A stretch of DNA of 64,000 nucleotides. Source: Nonomuraea cavernae. GTDB taxonomy: Bacteria; Actinomycetota; Actinomycetes; Streptosporangiales; Streptosporangiaceae. Position numbers and translations under genes: made by a program. Every line of letters starts with the position of its first letter. Positions within the stretch are counted from its first letter, which is position 1. A model generated the notes under the pieces. It was not told the DNA's origin. It ran no database searches and saw only the letters and a program-made list of their open reading frames with translations. Below, piece after piece: positions 23,104 to 31,308 of the stretch. The stretch spans positions 62,001 to 126,000 of the forward strand of contig NZ_BMNH01000012.1 in assembly GCF_014646355.1 (NCBI RefSeq). The letters are read 5' to 3'.

Positions 23104-24732
23104 GTGAGCGTCGCCGCCACCGGTGACGGCTCAGCGGCGCCCGCCGCCGAGCTCGTCGGCGTCACCAAACGGTTCGGTCCCGTGCTCGCCAACGACGGGA
23201 TCGACCTGGCGGTCGCCCGAGGAGAGATCCACGCCGTCGTCGGCGAGAACGGCGCCGGCAAGTCCACCCTGATGTCCGTGCTCTACGGCCTGCATCGGCC
23301 GGACGCCGGTCACGTGCTGCGCGACGGGAAACGCATCCGGCTGCGCTCCCCCGCCGACGCCATCGCGCACGGACTCGGCATGGTGCACCAGCGTTTCCGG
23401 CTGTTCCCCGAGCTGACCGTGGCGGAGAACGTCGTGCTCGGCGCGGAACCCGTCCATCGCGGCGCGGTCGACCGGGCCGCGGCCCGGCGCGCGGTGGAGG
23501 AGCTGGGCGAACGGTACGGTCTGCGGGCCGATCCGGCGGCCCAGGTCGGCACGCTGCCGGTCGGCGTACGGCAGCGGGTGGAGATCCTCAGGGCGCTCTA
23601 CCGGGGCGCCGAGGTGCTGATCCTGGACGAGCCGACCTCCGTGCTCACCCCCGGCGAGGCCACCCGGCTGTTCGAGGTCCTGCGCACGGTGACCGCCACC
23701 GGCGCGTCCGTGCTGCTCGTGACGCACAAGCTCAGCGAGGTGCTGACCGCCGGTGACCGCGTCACCGTCCTTCGCCAGGGCCGCGTCACGGGGCGGTTCG
23801 ACACGGCCGGCACCACCGCCGCCGAACTCGTCCAGGCGATGATCGGCCGCACCCTCGGCTCCGCCGGACCCGCCCGGTCCACGACCGGGCCCCGCGAGGC
23901 GGCGTACGCGCTGGAGGTGCGCGACCTCAGCCTGAGCGACCGCGACGGCGTGGCGCGGCTGTCGGGCGTGTCGTTCGGCGTGCGGCCCGGCGAGATCGTC
24001 GGCATCGCCGGCGTGGCCGGCAGCGGTCAGCGCGAGCTGATCGACGCGGTGACCGGGCTGAACGTCCCCGGGCCGCGTGATTCCGGGCAGGTCCTGCTCG
24101 GCGACGCGCCCGTGAGACGCGGCAGGGACCCCGAGGTCGCCTATGTGCCCGAAGACCGCCACGGGCGGGGCACCGCGTCCGAGATGTCACTGGCGGAGAA
24201 CCTCCTCATGGGCGACCAGCGCCGGCCGGGCTCCCACACCGGACGGCTCGGCCTGTCCAGGGCGGCCGTCCGGGCCAGGGCACGCGACCTGGTCGAGAGG
24301 TTCTCGATCAGCGCGGCGTCGGTGGACGTGCCCATCGGCGCGCTGTCCGGCGGCAACGCGCAGAAGGCGGTGCTGGCCCGCGAGCTGTCCCGGCGCACTC
24401 CCGTGATCGTGGTCGAGGAGCCGACGCAGGGCGTGGACGTGGGCGCGCAGGAACGGATCCACGCGCTGCTGGCCGAGGCCCGCGACCGCGGTCAGGCGGT
24501 GCTGGTGCAGTCGAGCGAGCTGTCGGAGCTGCGCGCGTTGTCGGACCGGATCCTGGTGATGTTCGAGGGCCGGGTGGTCGCCGAGTTCAGCGGCGACGAG
24601 GCCACCGAGGCACTCCTCGGCCAGGCGATGACCGGAGCCACGACCGGAGCCACGACCGGAGCCACGCCTGAAGCCACGCCTGAAGCGACGCCCGGAGCCA
24701 CGCCCGTGGCCACGAGTGGAGACCCGGCATGA
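23104..24732 (+). CDS. Nucleoside-type ABC transporter ATPase (two nucleotide-binding domains)
   Basis: 542 residues with tandem ABC domains of the RbsA/NupO class. Domain 1 has Walker A GENGAGKST, a divergent signature LPVGVRQRVEI and Walker B LILDEPTS. Domain 2 has a Walker A lacking lysine (GVAGSGQRE), a canonical LSGGNAQK signature and a VVEEPTQGVDVG Walker B. One intact and one altered site is normal for this class. The last 30 residues are a repetitive Thr-[Gly/Glu]-Ala-Thr tail encoded by a 12-bp minisatellite, ending at an ATGA overlap with the permease. GTG start 3 nt after the binding-protein stop. Confidence 0.9.
   Translation: MSVAATGDGSAAPAAELVGVTKRFGPVLANDGIDLAVARGEIHAVVGENGAGKSTLMSVLYGLHRPDAGHVLRDGKRIRLRSPADAIAHGLGMVHQRFRLFPELTVAENVVLGAEPVHRGAVDRAAARRAVEELGERYGLRADPAAQVGTLPVGVRQRVEILRALYRGAEVLILDEPTSVLTPGEATRLFEVLRTVTATGASVLLVTHKLSEVLTAGDRVTVLRQGRVTGRFDTAGTTAAELVQAMIGRTLGSAGPARSTTGPREAAYALEVRDLSLSDRDGVARLSGVSFGVRPGEIVGIAGVAGSGQRELIDAVTGLNVPGPRDSGQVLLGDAPVRRGRDPEVAYVPEDRHGRGTASEMSLAENLLMGDQRRPGSHTGRLGLSRAAVRARARDLVERFSISAASVDVPIGALSGGNAQKAVLARELSRRTPVIVVEEPTQGVDVGAQERIHALLAEARDRGQAVLVQSSELSELRALSDRILVMFEGRVVAEFSGDEATEALLGQAMTGATTGATTGATPEATPEATPGATPVATSGDPA
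24631..24714 (+). repeat. 12-bp in-frame minisatellite, 7 units
   Basis: Seven consecutive 12-bp units (ACCGGAGCCACG, later CCTGAAGCCACG and CCCGGAGCCACG) encode a TGAT/PEAT tail at the end of the ATPase, immediately before its stop/start overlap with the permease. Confidence 0.9.
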
Positions 24733-25862
24733 CCACGCCCGCGCCCGGCACGCCCGCGCCCGACACGACCGCCGCCCCGGGCGGAGAGCCGCGAGACGGC
24801 GGGCCGTCGCCGGGGGCGCGCGTCCTCGGATGGGCGCGCCGGATCGTCCTGTCGACGCCGGTGCTCGCCATCGGCGGCGCGCTGGTGCTGACCACGCTGG
24901 TGATGCTGGCGGTCGGGGTGGACCCGTCGCTCGCCTATCCGGCCTTGCTGCGGGGCGCCCTGGCCGACGGCAACCTGGAATACACCATCGCCGCGTTCGT
25001 GCCGACGCTCGGCATGGCGCTGGCGTTCGCGATCCCGCTGCGGGCCTGTGAGTTCAACCTCGGCGGCGACGGCCAGATGGCGATCGGCGGCGTCACGGCC
25101 GCCGCGATCGCGCTGCACCTGCCGATGGTGGCCGGGGTCGCGGTCGTGCTGCCGCTGGCCGCCGCCGCGCTGGCCGGCGGGCTGGTCGCGGGGCTGTCCG
25201 CGCCGCTGCGCACCCGGCTCGGCATTCCCGCCATCGTGACCACGCTGCTGATCAGCACCCCGGCCGTGGCGTTCGCCTCCTACCTGGTCCGCTTCCCGCT
25301 GGGCGAGCAGGGCACCGGCATCGCCCAGACCCCGCCGCTGCCCGACGCGACCCACCTGCCCGCGCTGGCCGGCAGCTCCTACGTCACGATCGGGCTGCCG
25401 CTCATCGCGCTGCTCACCGTCGCCTGGCTGTACGCCGACTCGCGGACCGTTCTCGGCTACGAGATCCGCGCGACCGGGCAGAACCGCGACTTCGCCCGCT
25501 ACGGCGGCGTGGCCGTCAACCGCCTGGCCGCCGTGACCCTGGCCGGCGGCGGCGCGTTCGCCGGCCTGGTGGGCGCGCTGATCGTGCTCGGCCCGCCCTA
25601 CAGGTACGTCGACGGCGCGCTCACCGCGCCCGGCTACACCTTCACCGCCGTGGCCGCGGTGCTGCTGGCGACCGCGCGGCCGATCGCCGTGCCGTTCGCC
25701 GTGGCGCTGCTGACCGTGCTGCAGGTGGGCGGCCAGGGAATGGAACGCGAGGCCGGGGTGCCCAGCCAGCTCACGCAGATCGTACAGGGGCTGATCATCG
25801 TGATCGTCGCCGTGTTCGCGACCGTCCGGCACCTGAGGGCGCGGCGGGGGGCGGGCGCGTGA
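24729..25862 (+). CDS. Nucleoside-type ABC transporter permease, subunit 1
   Basis: 377 residues. A Pro/Thr-rich N-terminus of about 35 residues precedes eight to ten transmembrane helices of the BPD_transp_2 family (for example VLAIGGALVLTTLVMLAVGV and FNLGGDGQMAIGGVTAAAIA). The FNLGGDGQM segment is the usual cytoplasmic coupling region. It is the larger of the two permeases of a NupP/NupQ-like pair and overlaps both neighbours by 4 bp. Confidence 0.9.
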   Translation: MTTPAPGTPAPDTTAAPGGEPRDGGPSPGARVLGWARRIVLSTPVLAIGGALVLTTLVMLAVGVDPSLAYPALLRGALADGNLEYTIAAFVPTLGMALAFAIPLRACEFNLGGDGQMAIGGVTAAAIALHLPMVAGVAVVLPLAAAALAGGLVAGLSAPLRTRLGIPAIVTTLLISTPAVAFASYLVRFPLGEQGTGIAQTPPLPDATHLPALAGSSYVTIGLPLIALLTVAWLYADSRTVLGYEIRATGQNRDFARYGGVAVNRLAAVTLAGGGAFAGLVGALIVLGPPYRYVDGALTAPGYTFTAVAAVLLATARPIAVPFAVALLTVLQVGGQGMEREAGVPSQLTQIVQGLIIVIVAVFATVRHLRARRGAGA

Positions 25863-26749
25863 ACATCTTCGAGGCGTCGTTCCTGGCCGCCGTGCTCACC
25901 GCCACGACGCCGGTCGTGCTGGCCGCGCTCGGCGGGCTGATCTGCCAGGTGGCCGGCGTGTTCAACATCGCGCTGGAGGGCCAGCTGCTGTGGGGCGCGT
26001 TCACCGCGGTCGTCTTCAGCCACCTGACCGGCAGCGCCTGGGCGGGCGTCGTGGGCGCGATGATCGTCACCCTGGTCTACGCGGCGGTGCTCTCGCTCGC
26101 CTCGGTGACCTTCCGGGCCGACCCGATCGTGGTGGCCGTGGGCACCAACCTGCTGGCCCTGGGGCTGACCGCGTTCCTGATGCGGCAGATCTTCGGCAGC
26201 GGCGGCACCTACAGCTCGCCCGACCTTGCCGGGCTGCCGACCCTCGCCGAGCTGGGGCTCGACGTGCCGGTGCTCGGATCGCAGTCGCCGCTGGTGCTGC
26301 TCGCGTTCGTGCTGGTGGCCGTCGTCGGGTGGTGGCTGCGCCGGACCCGTTCCGGGCTGCGGCTGCGCGGCATCGGCCAGCACCAGGCGGCCGCCGCCGC
26401 GCTCGGCCTGAAGGTCGGCGGCTACCGGCACGGCGTCGTGCTGGCGGCCGGCGCGCTGTGCGGGCTGGCCGGCGCGCAGCTCGCGCTCGGCAACGTGACG
26501 CTGTTCAGCGAGGGCATGAGCGCGGGGCGCGGCTGGGTGGCGGTGGTCGCCGTCATGCTGGGCGGCGTGCTCCCCTGGCGGGTGCTGCTCGCCTGCCTGC
26601 TGTTCGGCGTCGCCGAGGCCGTGGGCTTCCGGCTCCAGGGGGTGGGGCTGCCGCAGCAGGCGGCCGACTCCGCACCGTACGTGATCACATTGTTCGCGCT
26701 GATCCTGGCCGGTGTGGCGGCCAGGCGGCGCCCGAAGGAGATCTCTTGA
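25859..26749 (+). CDS. Nucleoside-type ABC transporter permease, subunit 2
   Basis: 296 residues, eight or so transmembrane helices, BPD_transp_2 family. The coupling segment is FNIALEGQLLWGAFTAV, and the conserved GLRLRGIGQHQAAAAALGLKV loop lies between later helices. It pairs with the preceding permease to form the membrane channel. Start GTG overlaps the upstream stop (GTGA). Its own TGA overlaps the TTG start of mtnA, tying transport to salvage enzymes in translation. Confidence 0.9.
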   Translation: MNIFEASFLAAVLTATTPVVLAALGGLICQVAGVFNIALEGQLLWGAFTAVVFSHLTGSAWAGVVGAMIVTLVYAAVLSLASVTFRADPIVVAVGTNLLALGLTAFLMRQIFGSGGTYSSPDLAGLPTLAELGLDVPVLGSQSPLVLLAFVLVAVVGWWLRRTRSGLRLRGIGQHQAAAAALGLKVGGYRHGVVLAAGALCGLAGAQLALGNVTLFSEGMSAGRGWVAVVAVMLGGVLPWRVLLACLLFGVAEAVGFRLQGVGLPQQAADSAPYVITLFALILAGVAARRRPKEIS

Positions 26750-27774
26750 CCGGATCCGGGACGGGAACCCCCGCGCTGGCCCACTCCGTCCGCTTCGCGG
26801 GCGACGCGGTGGAGATCCTCGACCGCCGCGTCTACCCGTTCGAGCGGCGCTGGGTGCGCTGCGCGACCAGCGAGGACGTCGCGGTGGCCATCGAGCGGAT
26901 GGTCACGCAGAGCTCGGGCCCGCTGTACGCGACCACGGCCGGCATGGTCCTGGCCGCCCGGGAGGCGCGGCACGAGCCGCCCGGCGCGGCGGCCGAGCGG
27001 CTGCGGGCGGCGGGCGCCCGGCTGATCGCGACCCGGCCGACGAACAACCACATCCGTGACGCCGTGCGCGCGATCCTGGACGACACGGCCGACGGGCCGC
27101 TCGCGCAGGCGTCCGGCGAGGAGCTGGCCGGCGCCGTCGAGGTGGCGGCGGCCGGGCACGACGCGGCCTACCGGGCACGCAGCGCGGCGCTCGGCCGGCA
27201 CGCCGCGGGCCTGCTCCACGACGGCGCTCGGGTGCTGACCCACTGCTGGGCCGACGCCTACCTGATCGCGACCGTCGAGGCGGCCCGCGAGGCGGGCAAG
27301 CGGCTGGAGTTCGTCTGCACCGAGACCCGCCCCTACCTGCAGGGCGCCAGGCTCACGGCGGCGACGCTGGTGGAGATGGGCTACCGGCCCACGCTGATCA
27401 CCGACGGCATGGTCGCCGCCGCCCTGGCCGACGGGCTCGCCGACGTGGCGCTGGTCGCCGCCGACCGGGTGACGCTCGACGGGCACGTGGTCAACAAGGT
27501 CGGCACGCTGGGCGTGGCGCTCGCCGCGCGGGAGTTCGGGGTGCCGTTCTACGTGCTGGTGCAGGCGCCCGACCCGCTCGCGCCCGGCGCGGCCGACGTC
27601 GAGATCGAGCACCGCGACGGCGACGAGGTGCTGAGCGTGCTCGGCGCCCGCACCGCCGCCGAGGGCGTCGCCGGCTACTACCCCGCCTTCGACACCACCC
27701 CGCCGCGCCTGGTCACCCGCATCGTGACCGAACGCGGCGTCTACCGTCCCGAACACGTAAAAGAGGCAGTATGA
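26746..27774 (+). CDS. mtnA: S-methyl-5-thioribose-1-phosphate isomerase-like protein (divergent MtnA)
   Basis: 342 residues of the MtnA/eIF-2B alpha fold. It should convert methylthioribose-1-phosphate to methylthioribulose-1-phosphate. Recognisable blocks are EILDRRVYPFERRW, LTHCWADAYLIATVEAA, the near-invariant CTETRPYLQGARLTA and AADRVTLDGHVVNKVGTLG. Two family hallmarks are altered. The usual RGAPAIG helix reads SSGPLYA, and THCNxG around the catalytic cysteine reads THCWAD; the cysteine itself is kept. The TTG start has AAGGAG 5 nt upstream and overlaps the permease stop (TTGA). With mtnK, mtnB, mtnC and mtnD nearby the isomerase role is very likely; a related sugar-phosphate isomerase is the alternative. 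Confidence 0.82.
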   Translation: MTGSGTGTPALAHSVRFAGDAVEILDRRVYPFERRWVRCATSEDVAVAIERMVTQSSGPLYATTAGMVLAAREARHEPPGAAAERLRAAGARLIATRPTNNHIRDAVRAILDDTADGPLAQASGEELAGAVEVAAAGHDAAYRARSAALGRHAAGLLHDGARVLTHCWADAYLIATVEAAREAGKRLEFVCTETRPYLQGARLTAATLVEMGYRPTLITDGMVAAALADGLADVALVAADRVTLDGHVVNKVGTLGVALAAREFGVPFYVLVQAPDPLAPGAADVEIEHRDGDEVLSVLGARTAAEGVAGYYPAFDTTPPRLVTRIVTERGVYRPEHVKEAV

Positions 27775-28727
27775 CCGAGACGCGACGGATTGTCGTGGAC
27801 ACCGACACCGGCATCGACGACGCCCACACCCTGCTCTACCTCGCCGGGCGGCGCGACGCCGAGATCGTCGCGGTCACCTCGGTGTTCGGCAACTGCGTCG
27901 AGGAGGACGCGGTGCGCAACATCGGCTACGTGAACGGGCTGCTCGGCCTGGACGTGCCGGTGGCGCGCGGCGCGGCCGAGCCGCTGGCCGGAGTCGCGCG
28001 CATCGCCGGCTACGTGCACGGCAAGGACGGCCTCGGTGACCTCGGCTACGACCGGCCGCTGCCCGAGGTCACCGGCGAGAGCGCCGCCGAGCTGCTGGTA
28101 CGGCTGGCGGCCGAGCAGCCGGGCGAGCTGGACCTGCTGGCCCTCGGGCCGCTGACCAACCTGGGTGAGGCGCTGCGCATCGACCCGGACCTGCTCACGA
28201 GGTATCGGTCGGTGGTGCTGATGGGCGGGTCGGGGCCGTACGCTCCGCCCGGCACGGTGCTGATGGTCGACGCGAACATCGCCAACGACCCGGTCGCGGC
28301 CGCCGCGGTCTTCGCCGCGCCGCGCGCCGAGCTGGTGATGGTCGGCGTCAACGTCACCGGGACGACCATCCTGCACGAGCGGGCCATCGCCGCGCTGCGG
28401 GCCACGGACACGCCGAAGGCGAGGTTCGCCGTGGCGATCCTGGACTCCTACATGGACTTCTACCAGAACGAGTGGGGCCGCCGGATCATCCCGCTGCACG
28501 ACCCGCTGGCCGCCGGCATCCTGCTGGACCGGGGCTTCGCCACCGCCTGGGCCGACGGGCCTGTCAACATCATGAGTGACGGCTTCATGTCGAGGGCGCG
28601 GCTGATGCGCACCCACGACGGCCTGCCGCCGTCCTTCCCGTACGAGCCGGCGCCCGACACGCGGGTGATCACCGCGGTCGACGCGCCGCGCTTCGTCGCC
28701 GATTTCGTGGAGGTGCTGACCCGATGA
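27771..28727 (+). CDS. Nucleoside hydrolase (IunH family), candidate methylthioadenosine hydrolase
   Basis: 318 residues. The calcium-binding N-terminal motif is DTDTGIDDAH (usual DTDPGxDDA), followed by VTSVFGNCVEEDAVRNIGY, VHGKDGLGD and a C-terminal DPLAAGILLD with the metal aspartate. These enzymes hydrolyse N-glycosidic bonds of nucleosides. It lies between mtnA and mtnC with ATGA overlaps at both ends. No MtnN or MtnP gene is in the cluster, so this enzyme may release methylthioribose and adenine from methylthioadenosine for MtnK. That substrate is an inference; general purine nucleosides remain possible. Confidence 0.88.
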   Translation: MTETRRIVVDTDTGIDDAHTLLYLAGRRDAEIVAVTSVFGNCVEEDAVRNIGYVNGLLGLDVPVARGAAEPLAGVARIAGYVHGKDGLGDLGYDRPLPEVTGESAAELLVRLAAEQPGELDLLALGPLTNLGEALRIDPDLLTRYRSVVLMGGSGPYAPPGTVLMVDANIANDPVAAAAVFAAPRAELVMVGVNVTGTTILHERAIAALRATDTPKARFAVAILDSYMDFYQNEWGRRIIPLHDPLAAGILLDRGFATAWADGPVNIMSDGFMSRARLMRTHDGLPPSFPYEPAPDTRVITAVDAPRFVADFVEVLTR

Positions 28728-29410
28728 GCAACCCGCCCAGCTGGATCGTGCTGGACATCGAGGGCACGACGAGCTCGACCGAGTCCGTCCACGTGGGGCT
28801 CTACGCCTATGCCCGTCCCCGGCTCGGCCCGTGGATCGACGCGCACCGCGACGACCCCGACGTGACCGCGGCCGTGGCGGAGACCGGCGGCGCCACGGCG
28901 GAGGAGACCGTGGCGATCCTGCACGGCTGGATGGACGGCGACGTCAAGGCGACGCCGCTGAAGACGCTGCAGGGGCAGATCTGGGCCGCCGGGTTCGCCG
29001 CCGGGGAGCTCACCGCGCACTTCTTCCCCGACGTGCCGCCCGTCCTGCGCCGGTGGCACGAGGAGGGGCGCCGGCTCGCGGTGTTCTCCTCCGGATCGGT
29101 CGCGAGCCAGCGGCCGTGGTTCAGGCACACGACGGCCGGCGACCTGTCGGTGCTGGTCGAGCGGCACTTCGACACGGTCAACGCGGGGCCGAAGCGGGAG
29201 CCGGGCTCCTATCTGAAGATCGCTGAGGCGCTCGGGACGCCGCCGGGCGACCTGCTGTTCCTGTCGGACGTGCCGGCCGAGCTGGACGCCGCGGCGGCGG
29301 CCGGCTGGCGGACGACCGGCGTGCGCCGGCCGGGAGAGCCGAGCGAGGCGGCCGGCTTCGGCGCCCATCCCGTGGTCGCGTCATTCGAGGAGATCGAGGA
29401 GATCAAGTGA
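28724..29410 (+). CDS. mtnC: Acireductone synthase (enolase-phosphatase)
   Basis: 228 residues, HAD fold. The motif I variant DIEGTTSSTE is diagnostic for MtnC, which enolises and dephosphorylates diketomethylthiopentyl-1-phosphate to acireductone. Motif II is FSSGSVASQ and motif III includes GPKREPGSYLKIA and LFLSDVPAELDAA. Length fits the family. It overlaps the nucleoside hydrolase and mtnB by 4 bp each. Confidence 0.93.
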   Translation: MSNPPSWIVLDIEGTTSSTESVHVGLYAYARPRLGPWIDAHRDDPDVTAAVAETGGATAEETVAILHGWMDGDVKATPLKTLQGQIWAAGFAAGELTAHFFPDVPPVLRRWHEEGRRLAVFSSGSVASQRPWFRHTTAGDLSVLVERHFDTVNAGPKREPGSYLKIAEALGTPPGDLLFLSDVPAELDAAAAAGWRTTGVRRPGEPSEAAGFGAHPVVASFEEIEEIK

Positions 29411-30027
29411 ACGTCCCCACCACGCAGGGAGTGCTCGACGCGGGCGCCCGGCTCGCCGTCGAGGCCGCCCGCTTCACCTCGTTCGGCTGGATGCGCGGCA
29501 CGTCGGGCAACCTGTCGGAGGTGGTGACCCGCGATCCGCTGCGGCTCGCGGTCACCGCCAGCGGCCTGGACAAGGGTGAGCTCACCGCCTCCGACGTCGC
29601 CGTGGTCGGGCCGGACGGCGGTCCGGTCGAGGTCGGCGGCATCGCCCCGCTGACGCCCTCCGCCGAGGCCGGGCTGCACGCCCGGATCGCCGGAGTGAGC
29701 GGCGCCGACGCGATCGTGCACGTGCACGCGCTGAACGCGGTGCTGGCCGGCCACCACTGGCCGGCGGGCGTGCGGCTGCGCGACGTCGAGACCCTCAAGG
29801 GCATCGGCCGCCTCGCCCACGACGACGAGGTGGTCATCCCGGTGATCACCAACAGCCAGGACATGACGGAGCTGGGCGACCGCTTCGAGGCCGCCTACGA
29901 CCCGCGCACGCCCGCCGTGATCGTCGCCGACCACGGCCTCTACACCTGGGCGCCGACGCTGAAGCGGGCCCGCCACATCACCGAGTGCGTGGAGTGGCTG
30001 CTGGCCTACGCCATCGCCATCCGCTGA
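29407..30027 (+). CDS. mtnB: Methylthioribulose-1-phosphate dehydratase
   Basis: 206 residues of the class II aldolase fold. Key features are MRGTSGNLSEV (phosphate loop), TASGLDKGEL, the zinc ligands in IVHVHALN, and ADHGLYTWAPTLKRAR. MtnB removes water from methylthioribulose-1-phosphate. The presence of mtnC next door and mtnD nearby favours MtnB over a deoxyribulose-phosphate aldolase of the DHAP shunt. GTG start overlaps the mtnC stop. It is the last gene of the operon, followed at once by a large hairpin. Confidence 0.9.
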   Translation: MNVPTTQGVLDAGARLAVEAARFTSFGWMRGTSGNLSEVVTRDPLRLAVTASGLDKGELTASDVAVVGPDGGPVEVGGIAPLTPSAEAGLHARIAGVSGADAIVHVHALNAVLAGHHWPAGVRLRDVETLKGIGRLAHDDEVVIPVITNSQDMTELGDRFEAAYDPRTPAVIVADHGLYTWAPTLKRARHITECVEWLLAYAIAIR

Positions 30028-30030
30028 CCC

Positions 30031-30068
30031 CGGCCCAGGTCCCGGCCGGGCGGCCGGAGCCTGGGCCG
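30031..30068. terminator. Bidirectional terminator between mtnB and mtnK
   Basis: CGGCCCAGG pairs with CCTGGGCCG, and inside it CCGGCC pairs with GGCCGG around a 4-nt loop, giving a nearly continuous 17-bp stem. It fills the 48-bp gap between the convergent mtnB and mtnK stop codons. Confidence 0.85.
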
Positions 30069-30075
30069 AGCGTGC

Positions 30076-31308
30076 TCAGGACGCCGCGGCGGACAGGAGG
30101 GCGCCGACGCGGTCGAACAACGGCTCCGGCCGGTCGGCGGGCCGGGTGAGCAGGTGGCGGGCGGCGTGCAGGACGCCGCGGATCGCCTTGACGCGCCGCT
30201 CCTCCGGGAGCGTCTCGATGTCGGTGACGCGGGAGAAGCCGATCACCCGGCGGGCCGCCTTGGCCGCGCCGAACGCCGCCGCGTCGGCGTGGACCTTGGC
30301 GAGGTAGGCGGCGAGGACGCCGTCGCCGTAGACGCGCGGATCGGCGCGCTCCGGCCACAGGGCGGTGAACTCCGCCTCGAACGCCTCCCAGGTCCGCGTG
30401 GCCAGCCCGAGCGCCCACGCCGCGTGCTCCTCGTCGCCGAGCGCGAAACCGCGCGCCGCGGCCAGCACGTAGTTGCCCCACAGCGCCCCGATGTCGAACC
30501 CGACCGGACCGTAGAAGGCGAACTCGACGTCGAACGCGCGCGTCGAGCGGGCGACGCCGGGTCCCTCGGCGCGGACGAGGACGGACCCGGTGTGCAGGTC
30601 GCCGTGGATGAGCGCCTCGGCGTGCGTCATGAACGCCAGCTTGGCCAGCCCGATGGCGGTGCGCACCCCGGGGTCGCCCGCGTAGGCCGCCACGTCCGGC
30701 TCGTTGGCGGGCAGGATCCGGTTGTGCTCGTGCTCGATGTACGGCTCGGTGAAGACGAGGTCCTCGGTGATCTCGCACAGCTCCGGATTGACCGACGCGG
30801 CCAGCCCCGCCTTGTGCGCCTCGGCGCCCAGACCGAACACCGACGTGCCGAAGCCCACCCGGGCCACGTAGCGCCCGAGGTCGCCGGCCACTCCCTCGTC
30901 GCGCAGGCCCTCGTTGAGCCGTCCCCGCCACACCTGGTGGTCGGACAGGTTCTCCAGGGCCACCACGTGCCTGGTCTCGTCGACGTCGTACAGCGCGGGC
31001 ACCAGGCCGGGCGCCGCCGCGCCGTGCGCCGCGAGCACGGTCGCCTCGATCCGGTTGCGGTCGGGGGTGATGGGCCAGTCGGGGTCGACGCGCACGTACG
31101 GCATCGACTGCTTGAGCACCACGCCCGGCCCGTCCTCGGCCTCGACGGCGAACACGAGGTTCATGTTGCCGTCGCCTACCTCGCGGACCCGCGTGATGCG
31201 CGCGGGGTCGACGAGCCGGGCCAGCGCGGGCCGGCCGGCGATGTAGGCGGGCACGTTCTCGACGTTGAGCAGTTCGTACGACTGCCCCGCGTCCGCCACC
31301 AGGGTCAA
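30076..31308 (-). CDS. mtnK: 5-methylthioribose kinase
   Basis: 410 residues, aminoglycoside-phosphotransferase/kinase fold. EVGDGNMNLVF is the nucleotide loop typical of MtnK, LKQSMPYVRV carries the ATP-binding lysine, IHGDLHTGSVLV is the catalytic loop and FDVEFAFYGPVGFDIG is the metal-binding DxE strand. It phosphorylates methylthioribose at C1, feeding MtnA. The TTG start has GGAG 6 nt upstream and overlaps the permease stop (TTGA), exactly as mtnA does in the facing operon. It is the last gene of the - strand import operon. Confidence 0.93.
   Translation of the reverse strand: MTLVADAGQSYELLNVENVPAYIAGRPALARLVDPARITRVREVGDGNMNLVFAVEAEDGPGVVLKQSMPYVRVDPDWPITPDRNRIEATVLAAHGAAAPGLVPALYDVDETRHVVALENLSDHQVWRGRLNEGLRDEGVAGDLGRYVARVGFGTSVFGLGAEAHKAGLAASVNPELCEITEDLVFTEPYIEHEHNRILPANEPDVAAYAGDPGVRTAIGLAKLAFMTHAEALIHGDLHTGSVLVRAEGPGVARSTRAFDVEFAFYGPVGFDIGALWGNYVLAAARGFALGDEEHAAWALGLATRTWEAFEAEFTALWPERADPRVYGDGVLAAYLAKVHADAAAFGAAKAARRVIGFSRVTDIETLPEERRVKAIRGVLHAARHLLTRPADRPEPLFDRVGALLSAAAS

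Noticed and set aside
22064..30027. Plain purine nucleoside uptake and catabolism operon
   Set aside because: A BMP importer and nucleoside hydrolase alone would fit, but mtnA, mtnC and mtnB are overlapped in the same operon, with mtnK and mtnD facing it, which points to methylthio-nucleoside salvage.
29407..30027. Class II aldolase of the 5'-deoxyadenosine DHAP shunt
   Set aside because: The shunt uses a kinase, isomerase and aldolase but not MtnC or MtnD; both are present here, so MtnB is the better call. Side activity on 5-deoxyribose is not excluded.
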